Of a DNA stretch of 6,574 nt, positions 1 to 5,701 are shown piece after piece. The DNA is from Stenotrophomonas_A sp036403795. GTDB taxonomy: Bacteria; Pseudomonadota; Gammaproteobacteria; Xanthomonadales; Xanthomonadaceae. Numbering within the stretch: the first letter of the stretch is position 1; every line of letters starts with the position of its first letter. The stretch lies in the NCBI GenBank assembly GCA_036403795.1, contig DASWQJ010000245.1, forward strand, positions 1 to 6,574. The letters are read 5' to 3'. A program made the position numbers and the translations under genes. The notes under the pieces are model-generated. The model had not been told where the DNA came from, made no database searches, and was given only the letters and a program-made list of their open reading frames with translations.

Positions 1-9
1 ACTCCACCG

Positions 10-90
10 TGACCCACCCCCGATTCCCGGGCCATTTGAAGATAGAGAATTCGACCTTTTGACCCACCCCCTGAAAACTGAGCCATCGTA
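10..90 (+). repeat. Two direct copies of an IS-end-like sequence
   Basis: The 12-mer TGACCCACCCCC occurs at 10-21 and again at 60-71 in the same orientation. In both copies it is followed, about 10 bases later, by GCCAT and then a purine-rich AAG/AG stretch, so the similarity runs for roughly 30 bases with mismatches. Terminal sequences starting TGACC and a run of C are common at the left ends of IS3-family elements of the IS407 group. The second copy lies about 80 bases before the OrfA fragment at 142-253, which is where a left end would be expected. The first copy may be the end of another related element or a duplicated end. The IS identity is inferred; the repeat itself is directly visible. 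Confidence 0.55.
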
Positions 91-141
91 AAGTAGGGGA
101 CTTCGCCAGCATGGGCCCACGTAGCAGGCGAGGATTCAAGC

Positions 142-253
142 GATCAGAAATAGCGGTTCACGGAGGAGCAGGTCTACGCGTAAACAGGCCGGGCTAGGAA
201 TCGCGGTCGATGAGATCTGCCGGGCGCTTCCCAAGCCTCGCATCGCGATGCGA
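142..253 (+). pseudogene. Decayed IS3-family transposase OrfA N-terminus
   Basis: Read with frameshifts, this strand gives the start of an IS3-family OrfA (helix-turn-helix transposase subunit). Codons 154-180 encode RFTEEQVYA. After a frame shift at base 181, codons 182-223 encode KQAGLGIAVDEICR. Together these match the typical OrfA opening of the form RFTEEQ..YALKQAE.G..V.EICRKLG. A further weak match, KPRIAMR at 233-253, may continue the KLGI.EA part, and it ends at a TGA at 254-256. No intact frame covers the stretch, and the rest of OrfA and all of OrfB are missing. The fragment therefore cannot be active. It marks an old insertion and deletion event at the edge of the neighbouring gene block. 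The original start codon cannot be fixed; the ATG at 111 is in a frame that does not read the motif. Confidence 0.65.
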
Positions 254-256
254 TGA

Positions 257-389
257 ATAAATCTCCCGGCCGGGTAGCTGCCTAGAACCCGCTACCTTCG
301 TGCCAAAGCGGTAGCCTTGATGGACGACGCCCGCTCGATTCGAGCGAGGCAGCCAGGTTCCAGGCTGATCAGATAGCACTCTGAGCTGC
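257..389. other. Gene-free spacer with three small inverted repeats
   Basis: No coding signal is seen between the IS remnant and the end of the first serine hydrolase gene. The stretch holds a perfect palindrome CCCGGCCGGG at 265-274, a 6-bp stem GCTACC/GGTAGC at 291-296 and 310-315, and the hairpin at 332-346 listed separately. Any of these could end transcription coming from the minus-strand hydrolase gene. Confidence 0.4.
332..346 (-). terminator. Possible hairpin terminator after the first serine hydrolase
   Basis: CGCTCG at 332-337 pairs with CGAGCG at 341-346 around a 3-base ATT loop. It lies about 45 bases past the stop codon of the minus-strand serine hydrolase gene. No T-run follows in the minus direction, so it is at best an atypical intrinsic terminator, perhaps acting with the 291-315 stem. 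Confidence 0.3.
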
Positions 390-2078
390 TCACTGCATGC
401 GCGGACAATCCAAACCCCTGACTCGCCCGATATCCAGCAAGGCGTGGCGGGCAGCGCCATCGGAGCCAATTTCGAAGCGCATGGTCAGATTTCCATAGCT
501 GAACTCGCGGCGCTGCAGCGGCCGAAAGACCTCTCGCTCGCCCAGCGGATTGATACGGTAGAGTTCGCCGCCGTTCGCCTGCAGGCGGTAGACGGTCCCA
601 AGTTCTTCGCAATCGTAGTCGCCCGCGTAGCCTTGCAGTTCCGCTTCGGAGGGACTGTGCAATGCCAGCTTCGTGAAACGGGTCGTGCGCTCCATAGCTG
701 ACTGTTGTAATGCGAGCCCGCCTCCCGGCCCGGCCAAGAACTGGTATCTGGCCTCGAACGGCCCGCCGACCATCTCGAAGTCGCCGGCCGGCCGACTGGC
801 CAGTCGGTATCTGCCGCCGAAGGCCTCGATCCAGAGGCCGTCCTGGAACTCGACTCTGCGCAGGCTGCCCGAATCGGGATTGCGGTACGTGCCTGCGCTG
901 GCCGCGACGGTCCGTTCGCCGCGATCTTTCCCGGTTGGGGAAACCGCCCGCTGCGCATCATCTGTCGACGCAGCTGCCGGCATGGGCGCGTCGGCCAGCC
1001 AGAGATCGGCGGTATCAATCGCCAGCGTGCTGGCGTCGGCATTGGCGCTGTTGCACAGTGCGGTGACGCCAAGGCCGACCTCGGGGAAACGGACAATTTC
1101 GGCCCGGTAGCCGCCCCATGAGCCGCCGTGGTGCACCATCCTGCGTCCTCGGTGGGCTGAGACGATCAGGCCCAGGGCGTAATCGAGCGACTGGCCGTCG
1201 TTCAAAGTGCCTGTACGCTCCATTTCACGCACGAAGCCAGCGCCGCCGATCCGGGGAGTCGTGAAGTTGGACACCCAGTGCGCCAAGTCGGCCACGCTGG
1301 TCTGCACGCCGCCGTCGCCCGTCTCTTCCCAGTTTGGCTCGGAAATGCGGTAGCGCCCCTCCTCCTCCGGTGCATAGCCGGAAGCTTGGTGCGCAACCAC
1401 TTCTGCGTGATCGTCCTTGTAGAAACTGTGGTCCATGCCGAGCGGCGCGAAGATGCGCTGCCGCGCGAACTCCCGCATCGACATGCCGGATACGCGCTCG
1501 ACGATCTGGCTGCCCAAGAAGTACCCCGAGTTGCTGTACAGGAAGCTCTCGCCGGGCCGATAGTTGAGGTGCTTCTGGCGCGCCAGCATCGCCAGGGCTT
1601 GCGCCGGCGTGCTCACGTCGTCGTAGTCGACGTCGGCGAAGGTCAGCAGCGTCACGTAATCTCGAAGGCCTGCCGTGTGATGAAGCATCTGCCGGATCGT
1701 GACGGGCGAGCCGTAATCCGGCATCTCGGGCAGATATTTGCGGACGTCGTCGTCCAGCGACAGCTTTCCGTCTTCGGCGAGCAGCACGATCGCGGCCGCC
1801 GTGAACTGCTTGGAAGTGGATCCGATGTCGAAGACGGTGTGCGGATCGATGGGGGTCAGCGTTTCCAAGTTGGCCAGGCCGTAGCCCTTTTCGAACTCGG
1901 CTACTCCGTTGCGATAGACGGCGACTGCGCAACCGGGCATCCCCGGGGCGAACGCTGCGAATACCCGATCCACTGCCGCCTCACGCCGGGACGTAGAAGC
2001 AGAAGCCGCGTGCGCGAAGTCCTGGCACAACGCCAGCAGGCAAGCGAACACGCAACTGACAAAAACAGACTTACGCAT
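390..2078 (-). CDS. Secreted serine hydrolase, beta-lactamase class C/PBP fold
   Basis: A 562-residue exported protein of the beta-lactamase-related family (Pfam Beta-lactamase, PF00144), which includes class C beta-lactamases, DD-peptidases and esterases. Residues 1-24 form a signal peptide (MRK, hydrophobic core, cleavage after AHA). All three active-site motifs are present: S87-T-S-K90 (nucleophile and lysine), Y181-S-N183, and H316-H-G318-G near the end of the catalytic domain. After about residue 380 a C-terminal extension carries two related segments, AGTYRN near 395 and AGDYDC near 485. These resemble the lipocalin-like barrel found behind this domain in many family members. The open frame runs up to a TTG at 2144, but that TTG is the predicted -35 box, so the ATG at 2078 followed by a signal peptide is the better start. 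SD is weak (AAGG). The substrate cannot be told; beta-lactam resistance should not be assumed. It is divergent from a MarR regulator that probably controls it. Confidence 0.9.
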   Translation of the reverse strand: MRKSVFVSCVFACLLALCQDFAHAASASTSRREAAVDRVFAAFAPGMPGCAVAVYRNGVAEFEKGYGLANLETLTPIDPHTVFDIGSTSKQFTAAAIVLLAEDGKLSLDDDVRKYLPEMPDYGSPVTIRQMLHHTAGLRDYVTLLTFADVDYDDVSTPAQALAMLARQKHLNYRPGESFLYSNSGYFLGSQIVERVSGMSMREFARQRIFAPLGMDHSFYKDDHAEVVAHQASGYAPEEEGRYRISEPNWEETGDGGVQTSVADLAHWVSNFTTPRIGGAGFVREMERTGTLNDGQSLDYALGLIVSAHRGRRMVHHGGSWGGYRAEIVRFPEVGLGVTALCNSANADASTLAIDTADLWLADAPMPAAASTDDAQRAVSPTGKDRGERTVAASAGTYRNPDSGSLRRVEFQDGLWIEAFGGRYRLASRPAGDFEMVGGPFEARYQFLAGPGGGLALQQSAMERTTRFTKLALHSPSEAELQGYAGDYDCEELGTVYRLQANGGELYRINPLGEREVFRPLQRREFSYGNLTMRFEIGSDGAARHALLDIGRVRGLDCPRMQ

Positions 2079-2114
2079 GGCGGGCCTTAGTATCCAAAGG
2101 ATAGCGACTCCCCA

Positions 2115-2120
2115 TATAAT
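2115..2120 (+). promoter_or_regulatory. Predicted -10 box of the MarR gene
   Basis: A perfect TATAAT lies at 2115-2120 on the plus strand, which would give a start near 2127 and a leader of about 22 bases before the regulator's ATG. The -35 is poor (TATCCA at 2091-2096, 18-base spacer). It overlaps the minus-strand -10 box and the first bases of the palindrome. Confidence 0.45.
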
Positions 2121-2144
2121 GTAGGCGACTACATATCGGGTCAA
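2116..2144 (-). promoter_or_regulatory. Predicted sigma-70 promoter of the serine hydrolase
   Basis: Reading the minus strand, TTGACC (2144-2139) is followed by a 17-base spacer and CATTAT (2121-2116). This would start transcription near 2109, about 30 bases before the ATG at 2078. The spacer contains most of the 2119-2134 palindrome, so a bound repressor would block polymerase. Confidence 0.5.
2119..2134. promoter_or_regulatory. Palindromic operator, probable MarR binding site
   Basis: ATGTAG and CTACAT form a perfect inverted repeat with 6-base arms separated by 4 bases. MarR dimers typically bind palindromes of about this size. It sits midway in the 70-base region between the divergent genes. 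It overlaps the -10 end and the predicted start point of the plus-strand promoter and lies within the spacer of the minus-strand promoter. I see no second copy in the window. Binding by the adjacent MarR protein is inferred from position. Confidence 0.6.
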
Positions 2145-2148
2145 GCGG

Positions 2149-2661
2149 ATGATGAAGGAAAAGGAACCCTGGCGCGACTACACCGCACGCGCCGGTAGCG
2201 CCGCCCTGGGTGCCCGCCTCAGGCGGACATCCGAACGCATCGACCGACAGTTGTCGGCGTTCTACGCCCAGTTGGGTGTCGACTTTGAGCAGCGCTGGTT
2301 CGGCGTACTGAACCTGCTGGACCTGTTCGGATTGATGAGCGTGGGCCAACTCGCCGAGGCATTGGCGATCAGCCATGTCTCCGTCAGCCAATCCAAGGAC
2401 TCGTTGGAAAGGGCCGGCCTCGTCGAGATTCAGGCGGACGGCCAGGACGCACGCCGACGCAACGTCCGCCTCACCCGGCGGGGCCGCGCGTTCGTCGCGA
2501 AGATGCGGCCGATCTGGGAAGCATTGGCCGAGTCGGCGCGCGCGCTCGACGAAGAGGCCGGTGGCGTCGTCGAGGCGCTCGACCGACTGGAAAAGGCGCT
2601 GGATCGTTCTTCCGTGATCCAGCGCGCACTTGGTCATTTAGATGACGCGGATGCGCGCTAG
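2149..2661 (+). CDS. MarR-family transcriptional regulator
   Basis: A 170-residue cytoplasmic DNA-binding protein of the MarR family, a normal length for the family. A winged helix-turn-helix spans about residues 60-115: helix GQLAEALAIS, then recognition helix SHVSVSQSKDSLERAG (75-90), then the wing with D97, D100, R103 and the RLTRRGRAF end, matching the family pattern D..D.R...V.LT..G. The flanking helices (residues 18-45 and 125-165) would form the dimer interface. Members usually repress a divergent gene and themselves and are released by small phenolic or other ligands; here the divergent gene is the secreted serine hydrolase and a palindrome lies between them. There are two adjacent ATG codons (2149 and 2152); neither has a strong SD sequence, so the exact start is open by one residue. 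The ligand is unknown. Confidence 0.92.
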   Translation: MMKEKEPWRDYTARAGSAALGARLRRTSERIDRQLSAFYAQLGVDFEQRWFGVLNLLDLFGLMSVGQLAEALAISHVSVSQSKDSLERAGLVEIQADGQDARRRNVRLTRRGRAFVAKMRPIWEALAESARALDEEAGGVVEALDRLEKALDRSSVIQRALGHLDDADAR

Positions 2662-2941
2662 CACCTCCAGCGTGCGTTCGTGCTAACGGTGCGACGCGGC
2701 TTATCACCGGAGAACGGCAAGCGTTATTTCAGACGCTGTTCCGTTCGGGTTGGCTACCGGTGCCGACAGCAGCGACTGCGACGACTACTCCCGCTGGCCT
2801 ATTTTCATGCTGTCAACGATTTAATGGCCTAGACGCTGCTGGTGATGTCTCGCTTGAACCCGGATCAGCAAAGTGATTGAAAATCAAACACCCGACTTAA
2901 CCGCGCGCGGCGGAGTCTGGGCCTGAAAGATGGTCGCTTAC
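2662..2941. other. Convergent intergenic gap without a gene
   Basis: No credible frame is found between the MarR stop and the end of the NTF2-like gene. It contains the stem-loop at 2712-2746, a short AT-rich inverted repeat TGATT/AATCA at 2874-2886 and a perfect GC palindrome CCGCGCGCGG at 2901-2910. The last two lie just past the NTF2-like stop codon in the minus direction and could contribute to termination there, though the stems are short. Confidence 0.4.
2712..2746 (+). terminator. Stem-loop downstream of the MarR gene
   Basis: GAACGG at 2712-2717 pairs with CCGTTC at 2741-2746, and inside it AGCG at 2720-2723 pairs with CGCT at 2734-2737, leaving a small internal loop and a 10-base terminal loop. 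It begins 50 bases past the MarR stop. No T-run follows, so intrinsic termination is uncertain; it could also be a leftover of a mobile element. Confidence 0.35.
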
Positions 2942-3310
2942 TCACGCCCCCGGAGCCGCGATCGAGGACACGCTGCCGGCGACCACTCGCCAAGCTCCCT
3001 CCTGCTGCACCCAGGTGCGGACATAGCGGAACAGTCCCGAGAATGGCTCTCCCATGAGCGTGCCAGACAGCTGAGCAGTTACGACAGTGATGCATGTCGC
3101 ACCGTACGAGCGCACCTCAACTGCATGCCAGTCAGCTTGAGACATTCGTTGCGACCCCGAGCGATGCAGTTGGAGGTCATCGGCCTTCGTATAGATTCCG
3201 CCTCCAGGCCCGACGAACAGCAGGTCATCATCAATCAGGACGTCCAGCTCAGCTACATCGCTCTGCAGCATGGCAACGCGAAGTCGCTCTTCGTATTCCT
3301 GAATTTGCAT
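2942..3310 (-). CDS. NTF2-like/DUF4440 family protein
   Basis: A 122-residue soluble protein with no signal peptide, of the NTF2-like/SnoaL superfamily, DUF4440 type. The N-terminal helix EYEERLRVAMLQSD, then LDVLIDDDLLFVGPGGGIYTK, and the C-terminal strands FRYVRTWVQQEGAWRVVAG follow the usual layout of this cone-shaped fold, and the length is typical. Members are either small enzymes or ligand-binding proteins; no catalytic residues can be assigned here. The ATG at 3310 is chosen because homologues of this type usually begin right at this helix and a GGAG lies 11 bases upstream. ATG 3337 (with GAGAAG before it) and TTG 3349 are alternatives. It lies about 100 bases downstream of the membrane protein gene on the same strand, so the two may be co-transcribed. 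Confidence 0.75.
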   Translation of the reverse strand: MQIQEYEERLRVAMLQSDVAELDVLIDDDLLFVGPGGGIYTKADDLQLHRSGSQRMSQADWHAVEVRSYGATCITVVTAQLSGTLMGEPFSGLFRYVRTWVQQEGAWRVVAGSVSSIAAPGA

Positions 3311-3367
3311 GAGCGTCAGTTCTCCAGATATCAACATAACGCTTCTCAAGCCGGGCCGCAGAGCGCG

Positions 3368-3383
3368 GTCGGATTGTCGGATT
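3368..3383. repeat. Tandem octamer GTCGGATT x2
   Basis: Two back-to-back copies of GTCGGATT lie between the membrane protein gene and the NTF2-like gene. They could be a binding site for the promoter region of the downstream gene or chance; no promoter hexamers are convincing around them. Confidence 0.35.
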
Positions 3384-3401
3384 GAATGACTGGCTCGGTC
3401 T

Positions 3402-3421
3402 CAGGCTGCCGATTCAGCCTG
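3402..3421 (-). terminator. Hairpin overlapping the membrane protein stop codon
   Basis: CAGGCTG at 3402-3408 pairs with CAGCCTG at 3415-3421 around a 6-base loop. The TGA stop (3416-3414) of the membrane protein gene is inside this structure. It has no T-run after it. It could reduce read-through into, or protect the transcript end before, the NTF2-like gene. Confidence 0.35.
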
Positions 3422-3959
3422 TAGAAGCAGGCTGCGATCGACGCAGCATCCACGTCACGCCCCGCCACACTATCAATTGGCTCAACGTTGCAACCAGCAT
3501 CGGCACGCAGGCAACCAGCGCGGGCAGCACCGGGCCAAAGACGAACGTCATTCCGATGACGAATCCGAACAGATACTCCGCCCGATAGACCGGAAACACG
3601 ACACTGGCCACCAGGATAGCCATCATCACCTGTGTGGCTGCAGCCTCACCGCTCGCCAGGAAGGCCAGCGAGAGCGCGGCACCTGCCAACAGTGCGCCGA
3701 AGAACCCGGCCGTGGCAGGTAACAGTGCGCCCGGCCGTTCGCGCATTCGCCTGGCCACTACCCAAGCAGCCAATGCGGCCAGTAAAGGCATTACTGCCAG
3801 TCCCCACACATTGGAGATGGCCGGCAAGCTTGCATCATTGAGAAGGTGGTGACGCAGAATGCCACCATGGGTGTGCTCCCAGCCCAGCTGCAGCAGGACG
3901 GCGACCATGCCAAGCGTGACAGCACAAGGCAGCAACAACCGAGATCTATCAATGCCCAT
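3414..3959 (-). CDS. Integral membrane protein of unknown function
   Basis: A 181-residue very hydrophobic protein with about six predicted membrane segments: roughly 8-26, 50-70, 80-103, 108-124, 128-147 and 148-166. Short charged loops such as RRMRERPG (70-77) and a basic end LRRS favour cytoplasmic placement of those parts. Between the first two segments lies a histidine-rich loop, WEHTHGGILRHHLL (27-40), followed by ISNVWGL (48-54). The combination looks like a conserved signature of an uncharacterised membrane family, but I cannot name it from memory with confidence. The ATG at 3959 is preferred over the upstream in-frame start at 4016 because GGAAG stands 5 bases before it and the predicted -10 box lies between the two. 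The histidines could bind a metal or heme; this is speculation. The NTF2-like gene follows on the same strand. Confidence 0.8.
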   Translation of the reverse strand: MGIDRSRLLLPCAVTLGMVAVLLQLGWEHTHGGILRHHLLNDASLPAISNVWGLAVMPLLAALAAWVVARRMRERPGALLPATAGFFGALLAGAALSLAFLASGEAAATQVMMAILVASVVFPVYRAEYLFGFVIGMTFVFGPVLPALVACVPMLVATLSQLIVWRGVTWMLRRSQPASTG

Positions 3960-4000
3960 TATCACTTCCAGTTGTTGGGAAATCGCATCTTCGCAGTGCC

Positions 4001-4029
4001 AGCATAGGAGTGGCAATATAGGCGTGCAA
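4001..4029 (-). promoter_or_regulatory. Possible promoter of the membrane protein gene
   Basis: On the minus strand TTGCAC (4029-4024), a 17-base spacer and TATGCT (4006-4001) form a plausible weak sigma-70 promoter. It would give a leader of about 35 bases before the ATG at 3959 that has the good SD sequence. The hexamers are imperfect. Confidence 0.35.
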
Positions 4030-4230
4030 TAGGTCTGGCGGCATCATGACCAATGGCGACGACGCGTAACAAGACCCAGCGGTGAGCTCAGAATAACGCT
4101 CGATCCGAACATGTGGATGTCCGCCGTACGCAGACTATGACATCCGGATTTGGCTCTCGGTCCAGCCTCATGTGCGCTTCCGGCTAGAAGCAGCCATCAA
4201 CGCTTGAATGATCGCTATTGGTGTGCCCGA

Positions 4231-4246
4231 TCATGGTTAACCGTGA
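4231..4246. promoter_or_regulatory. Near-perfect 16-bp palindrome around GGTTAACC
   Basis: TCATGGTTAACCGTGA is symmetric except for one pair (T against G at the fourth position from each end). Such symmetry is typical of a dimeric repressor site, but it lies about 270 bases upstream of the nearest start codon in that direction (3959), so a role is uncertain. Confidence 0.3.
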
Positions 4247-4270
4247 CCGTGTAATTGATAGTGCCGTCGT

Positions 4271-4311
4271 GGCGAAAACGCCGTTGCAAGTCTCAAGCCT
4301 CATCGACTTGC
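4271..4311 (-). terminator. Hairpin pair downstream of the second serine hydrolase
   Basis: In the minus direction, GCAAGTC/GACTTGC arms (4286-4292 and 4305-4311, 12-base loop) begin about 35 bases past the stop codon. They are followed by a small GGCG/CGCC hairpin with a TTTT loop (4271-4282). Together they could end the hydrolase transcript; there is no classic T-run. Confidence 0.35.
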
Positions 4312-4346
4312 GTCCGGTCCAGCGCCGAGATCACTTGGGCCAGCAC

Positions 4347-5519
4347 CTAACCAACGACGTTTTCTCGTGCGGCGATTCCTTCGACCAGCGTATTGATTGC
4401 CGTCTCCATGGCGCGCGCAGTTTGGTCGCCACTCTGGTTAGTGATGACGAAAATGCCAAGGTCGTACTTCGGCACGATGTAGATGTAACACTGCGAGCGG
4501 GGCACGCCACCGTGATGAGCATAGTAAACGCCCTTCAAGCGGTCGCCGCCGACGATGTTCCAGAAGTAGCCGATGCTGAACTCGGAATCGAACTCGACGA
4601 GGGTACGATGCGATTCCGTCACCACGGGCCCACCGGCCAGCTGGAATTTGAGGTACTTCATCATTTCCGGGACTGTCGCCTTCACGTTCCCGGATGCGCC
4701 CCAGGGCAACTGCGGCATGGGCGTGGTCGGTACAGCGTTGTCGCTGTGATACCCGACCGCAAGGCGGGCCGCCTCGGCATCGCTCAGCCTGATTCTGACG
4801 CCGGTCATCGCCGCAGAATCGCTAAAGAACTCGCGTAACAGCGACTCGTAGTCGCTTTGGTAAACCACTTCTAAAATATGCGCCGCCAGTTCCGTGCCGG
4901 CACTGGAGTAGGCGTAGTCCTTTCCGGGCTGCCGGCTAATCTCGACAGCGTGCAGATCTTTCAAGAAATCAGGCTTGCCGTAGTGCGCGTAAACGGCATT
5001 GAGTTCTTGAGGCGTACGTTGATCGGTGAAGTCCGCGAGCACCGTGTTCGCCCGTTCCGGCAACATGTTCGGCAGGCCGCTCGTATGCGAGAGCAGGTGA
5101 CGGATGCGGATGGGTTCTCCCTTGTACTGCAGGTTCGGATAGGCCCCTTGCAGATACGTCCGGACATCGTCGTCGAGACTCAGCTTGTGCGCCAGGACGG
5201 CATTAGCCATCAGGGTTCCCGCCAGGGTCTTGCTCAACGAACCGATTTCGTAAAGCGTCTCATCGGTCGGAGGGGCGGCCTTCCCGGCTTCCATGTCGCC
5301 GCGATGCCGAATGAACTCCTTGCCCCGATATACGACTCCGATCGAGGTCGAGTGGAGCAACGGCTGCTTGATCAGCGTTGCGGCGACTTCATCGATCTCC
5401 GCCCCCAGATCCTTCGTCGAAACCTTCTCGGCCGCGCATCCCGCGGCCGAGAGCGCGGCGGACAAGACGACGTAGTTGAACCACTGCCTTTTTCGAACAA
5501 TCATCGAGGTCGCTTGCAT
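4347..5519 (-). CDS. Serine hydrolase, beta-lactamase-related, probable lipoprotein
   Basis: A protein of up to 390 residues with the PF00144 serine hydrolase domain, without the C-terminal extension seen in the first hydrolase. The N-terminus has basic residues (RKRQ), a hydrophobic stretch and SAAGC, so C28 is a likely lipidation site; alanine rather than leucine at -3 makes the lipobox imperfect. Motifs: S94-L-S-K97 (nucleophile and general base), Y204-S-S206 in place of the usual Y-x-N, and H335-H-G337-G. Conserved family pieces HLLSHTSGLP (141-150) and LSLDDDVRTYL (113-123) are also present. Activity on peptidoglycan peptides, beta-lactams or esters cannot be decided. Start: ATG 5519 or ATG 5504 (residue 6, nearer the basic residues); neither has a clear SD sequence. 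It stands alone, separated by gaps from both neighbours, and no convincing promoter is visible upstream. Confidence 0.88.
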   Translation of the reverse strand: MQATSMIVRKRQWFNYVVLSAALSAAGCAAEKVSTKDLGAEIDEVAATLIKQPLLHSTSIGVVYRGKEFIRHRGDMEAGKAAPPTDETLYEIGSLSKTLAGTLMANAVLAHKLSLDDDVRTYLQGAYPNLQYKGEPIRIRHLLSHTSGLPNMLPERANTVLADFTDQRTPQELNAVYAHYGKPDFLKDLHAVEISRQPGKDYAYSSAGTELAAHILEVVYQSDYESLLREFFSDSAAMTGVRIRLSDAEAARLAVGYHSDNAVPTTPMPQLPWGASGNVKATVPEMMKYLKFQLAGGPVVTESHRTLVEFDSEFSIGYFWNIVGGDRLKGVYYAHHGGVPRSQCYIYIVPKYDLGIFVITNQSGDQTARAMETAINTLVEGIAARENVVG

Positions 5520-5555
5520 GCGTCGGCTGGAAGGGATTGGAAAAATGGCCCTTAA

Positions 5556-5569
5556 GATAGCCGATAGCC
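5556..5569. repeat. Tandem heptamer GATAGCC x2
   Basis: Two adjacent copies of GATAGCC lie about 40-50 bases upstream of the second hydrolase's start codon, in the region where its promoter should be. Possibly a regulator half-site pair; possibly chance. Confidence 0.3.
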
Positions 5570-5666
5570 GAGACCCTCGCCTGCATCTGTTCTCGCGGTT
5601 GTGCTTGGTCGAAGGGAGGCACGCCAGCTACTCCACTGCTGCCCCACGCTGTACGCCCCACGCCAG

Positions 5667-5695
5667 GACGCCCGGCATTTACCAGCCCGGGCGTC
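5667..5695 (-). terminator. GC-rich hairpin terminator of the autotransporter gene
   Basis: GACGCCCGG at 5667-5675 and CCGGGCGTC at 5687-5695 form a perfect 9-bp stem with an 11-base loop. It starts 6 bases past the autotransporter stop codon in the minus direction. A T-run is absent, but position and strength make it the best terminator candidate in the window. It would insulate the second hydrolase gene from autotransporter transcription. Confidence 0.55.
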
Positions 5696-5701
5696 TGATC
5701 T

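Larger units (their letters stand above)
4030..4346. other. Intergenic gap with palindromes, no gene seen
   Basis: More than 300 bases without a credible gene lie between the membrane protein promoter and the end of the second serine hydrolase. A plus-strand open frame starting in it (4218) runs on antisense to the hydrolase and shows no family signature, so it is taken as a shadow. Visible structure: a near-palindrome around GGTTAACC (4231-4246), a tetraloop hairpin GGCG-AAAA-CGCC (4271-4282) and a 7-bp stem (4286-4311). The base composition looks less GC-rich than the right end of the window. Confidence 0.4.

Noticed and set aside
390..2078. Calling the first hydrolase a beta-lactamase resistance gene (ampC)
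   Set aside because: The active-site motifs are shared by DD-peptidases and esterases, the protein is much longer than AmpC, and the neighbour is a MarR rather than an AmpR regulator.
1278..2090. 270-residue plus-strand open frame
   Set aside because: It is entirely antisense to the well-supported serine hydrolase and has no recognisable motifs; long antisense frames are expected in GC-rich coding DNA.
2079..2144. Upstream TTG start giving a 584-residue first hydrolase
   Set aside because: The extra 22 codons coincide with the predicted promoter and operator, and the signal peptide begins properly at the ATG at 2078.
2676..2732. attC-like integron recombination site
   Set aside because: GCTAAC and GCGTTAT with intervening inverted structure looked similar to an attC, but the consensus core positions do not fit, and similar degenerate 7-mers occur by chance about once per kilobase per strand.
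2700..2830. Possible IS91-type transposase remnant (RLLPLAYFHAV reading)
   Set aside because: Only a short stretch resembles the LLPV.YFH motif and the sequence on both sides does not fit, so chance is more likely.
4218..5555. Two long plus-strand open frames (206 and 225 residues)
   Set aside because: Both lie opposite the second serine hydrolase, which has all its active-site motifs; the antisense frames show no family signature.
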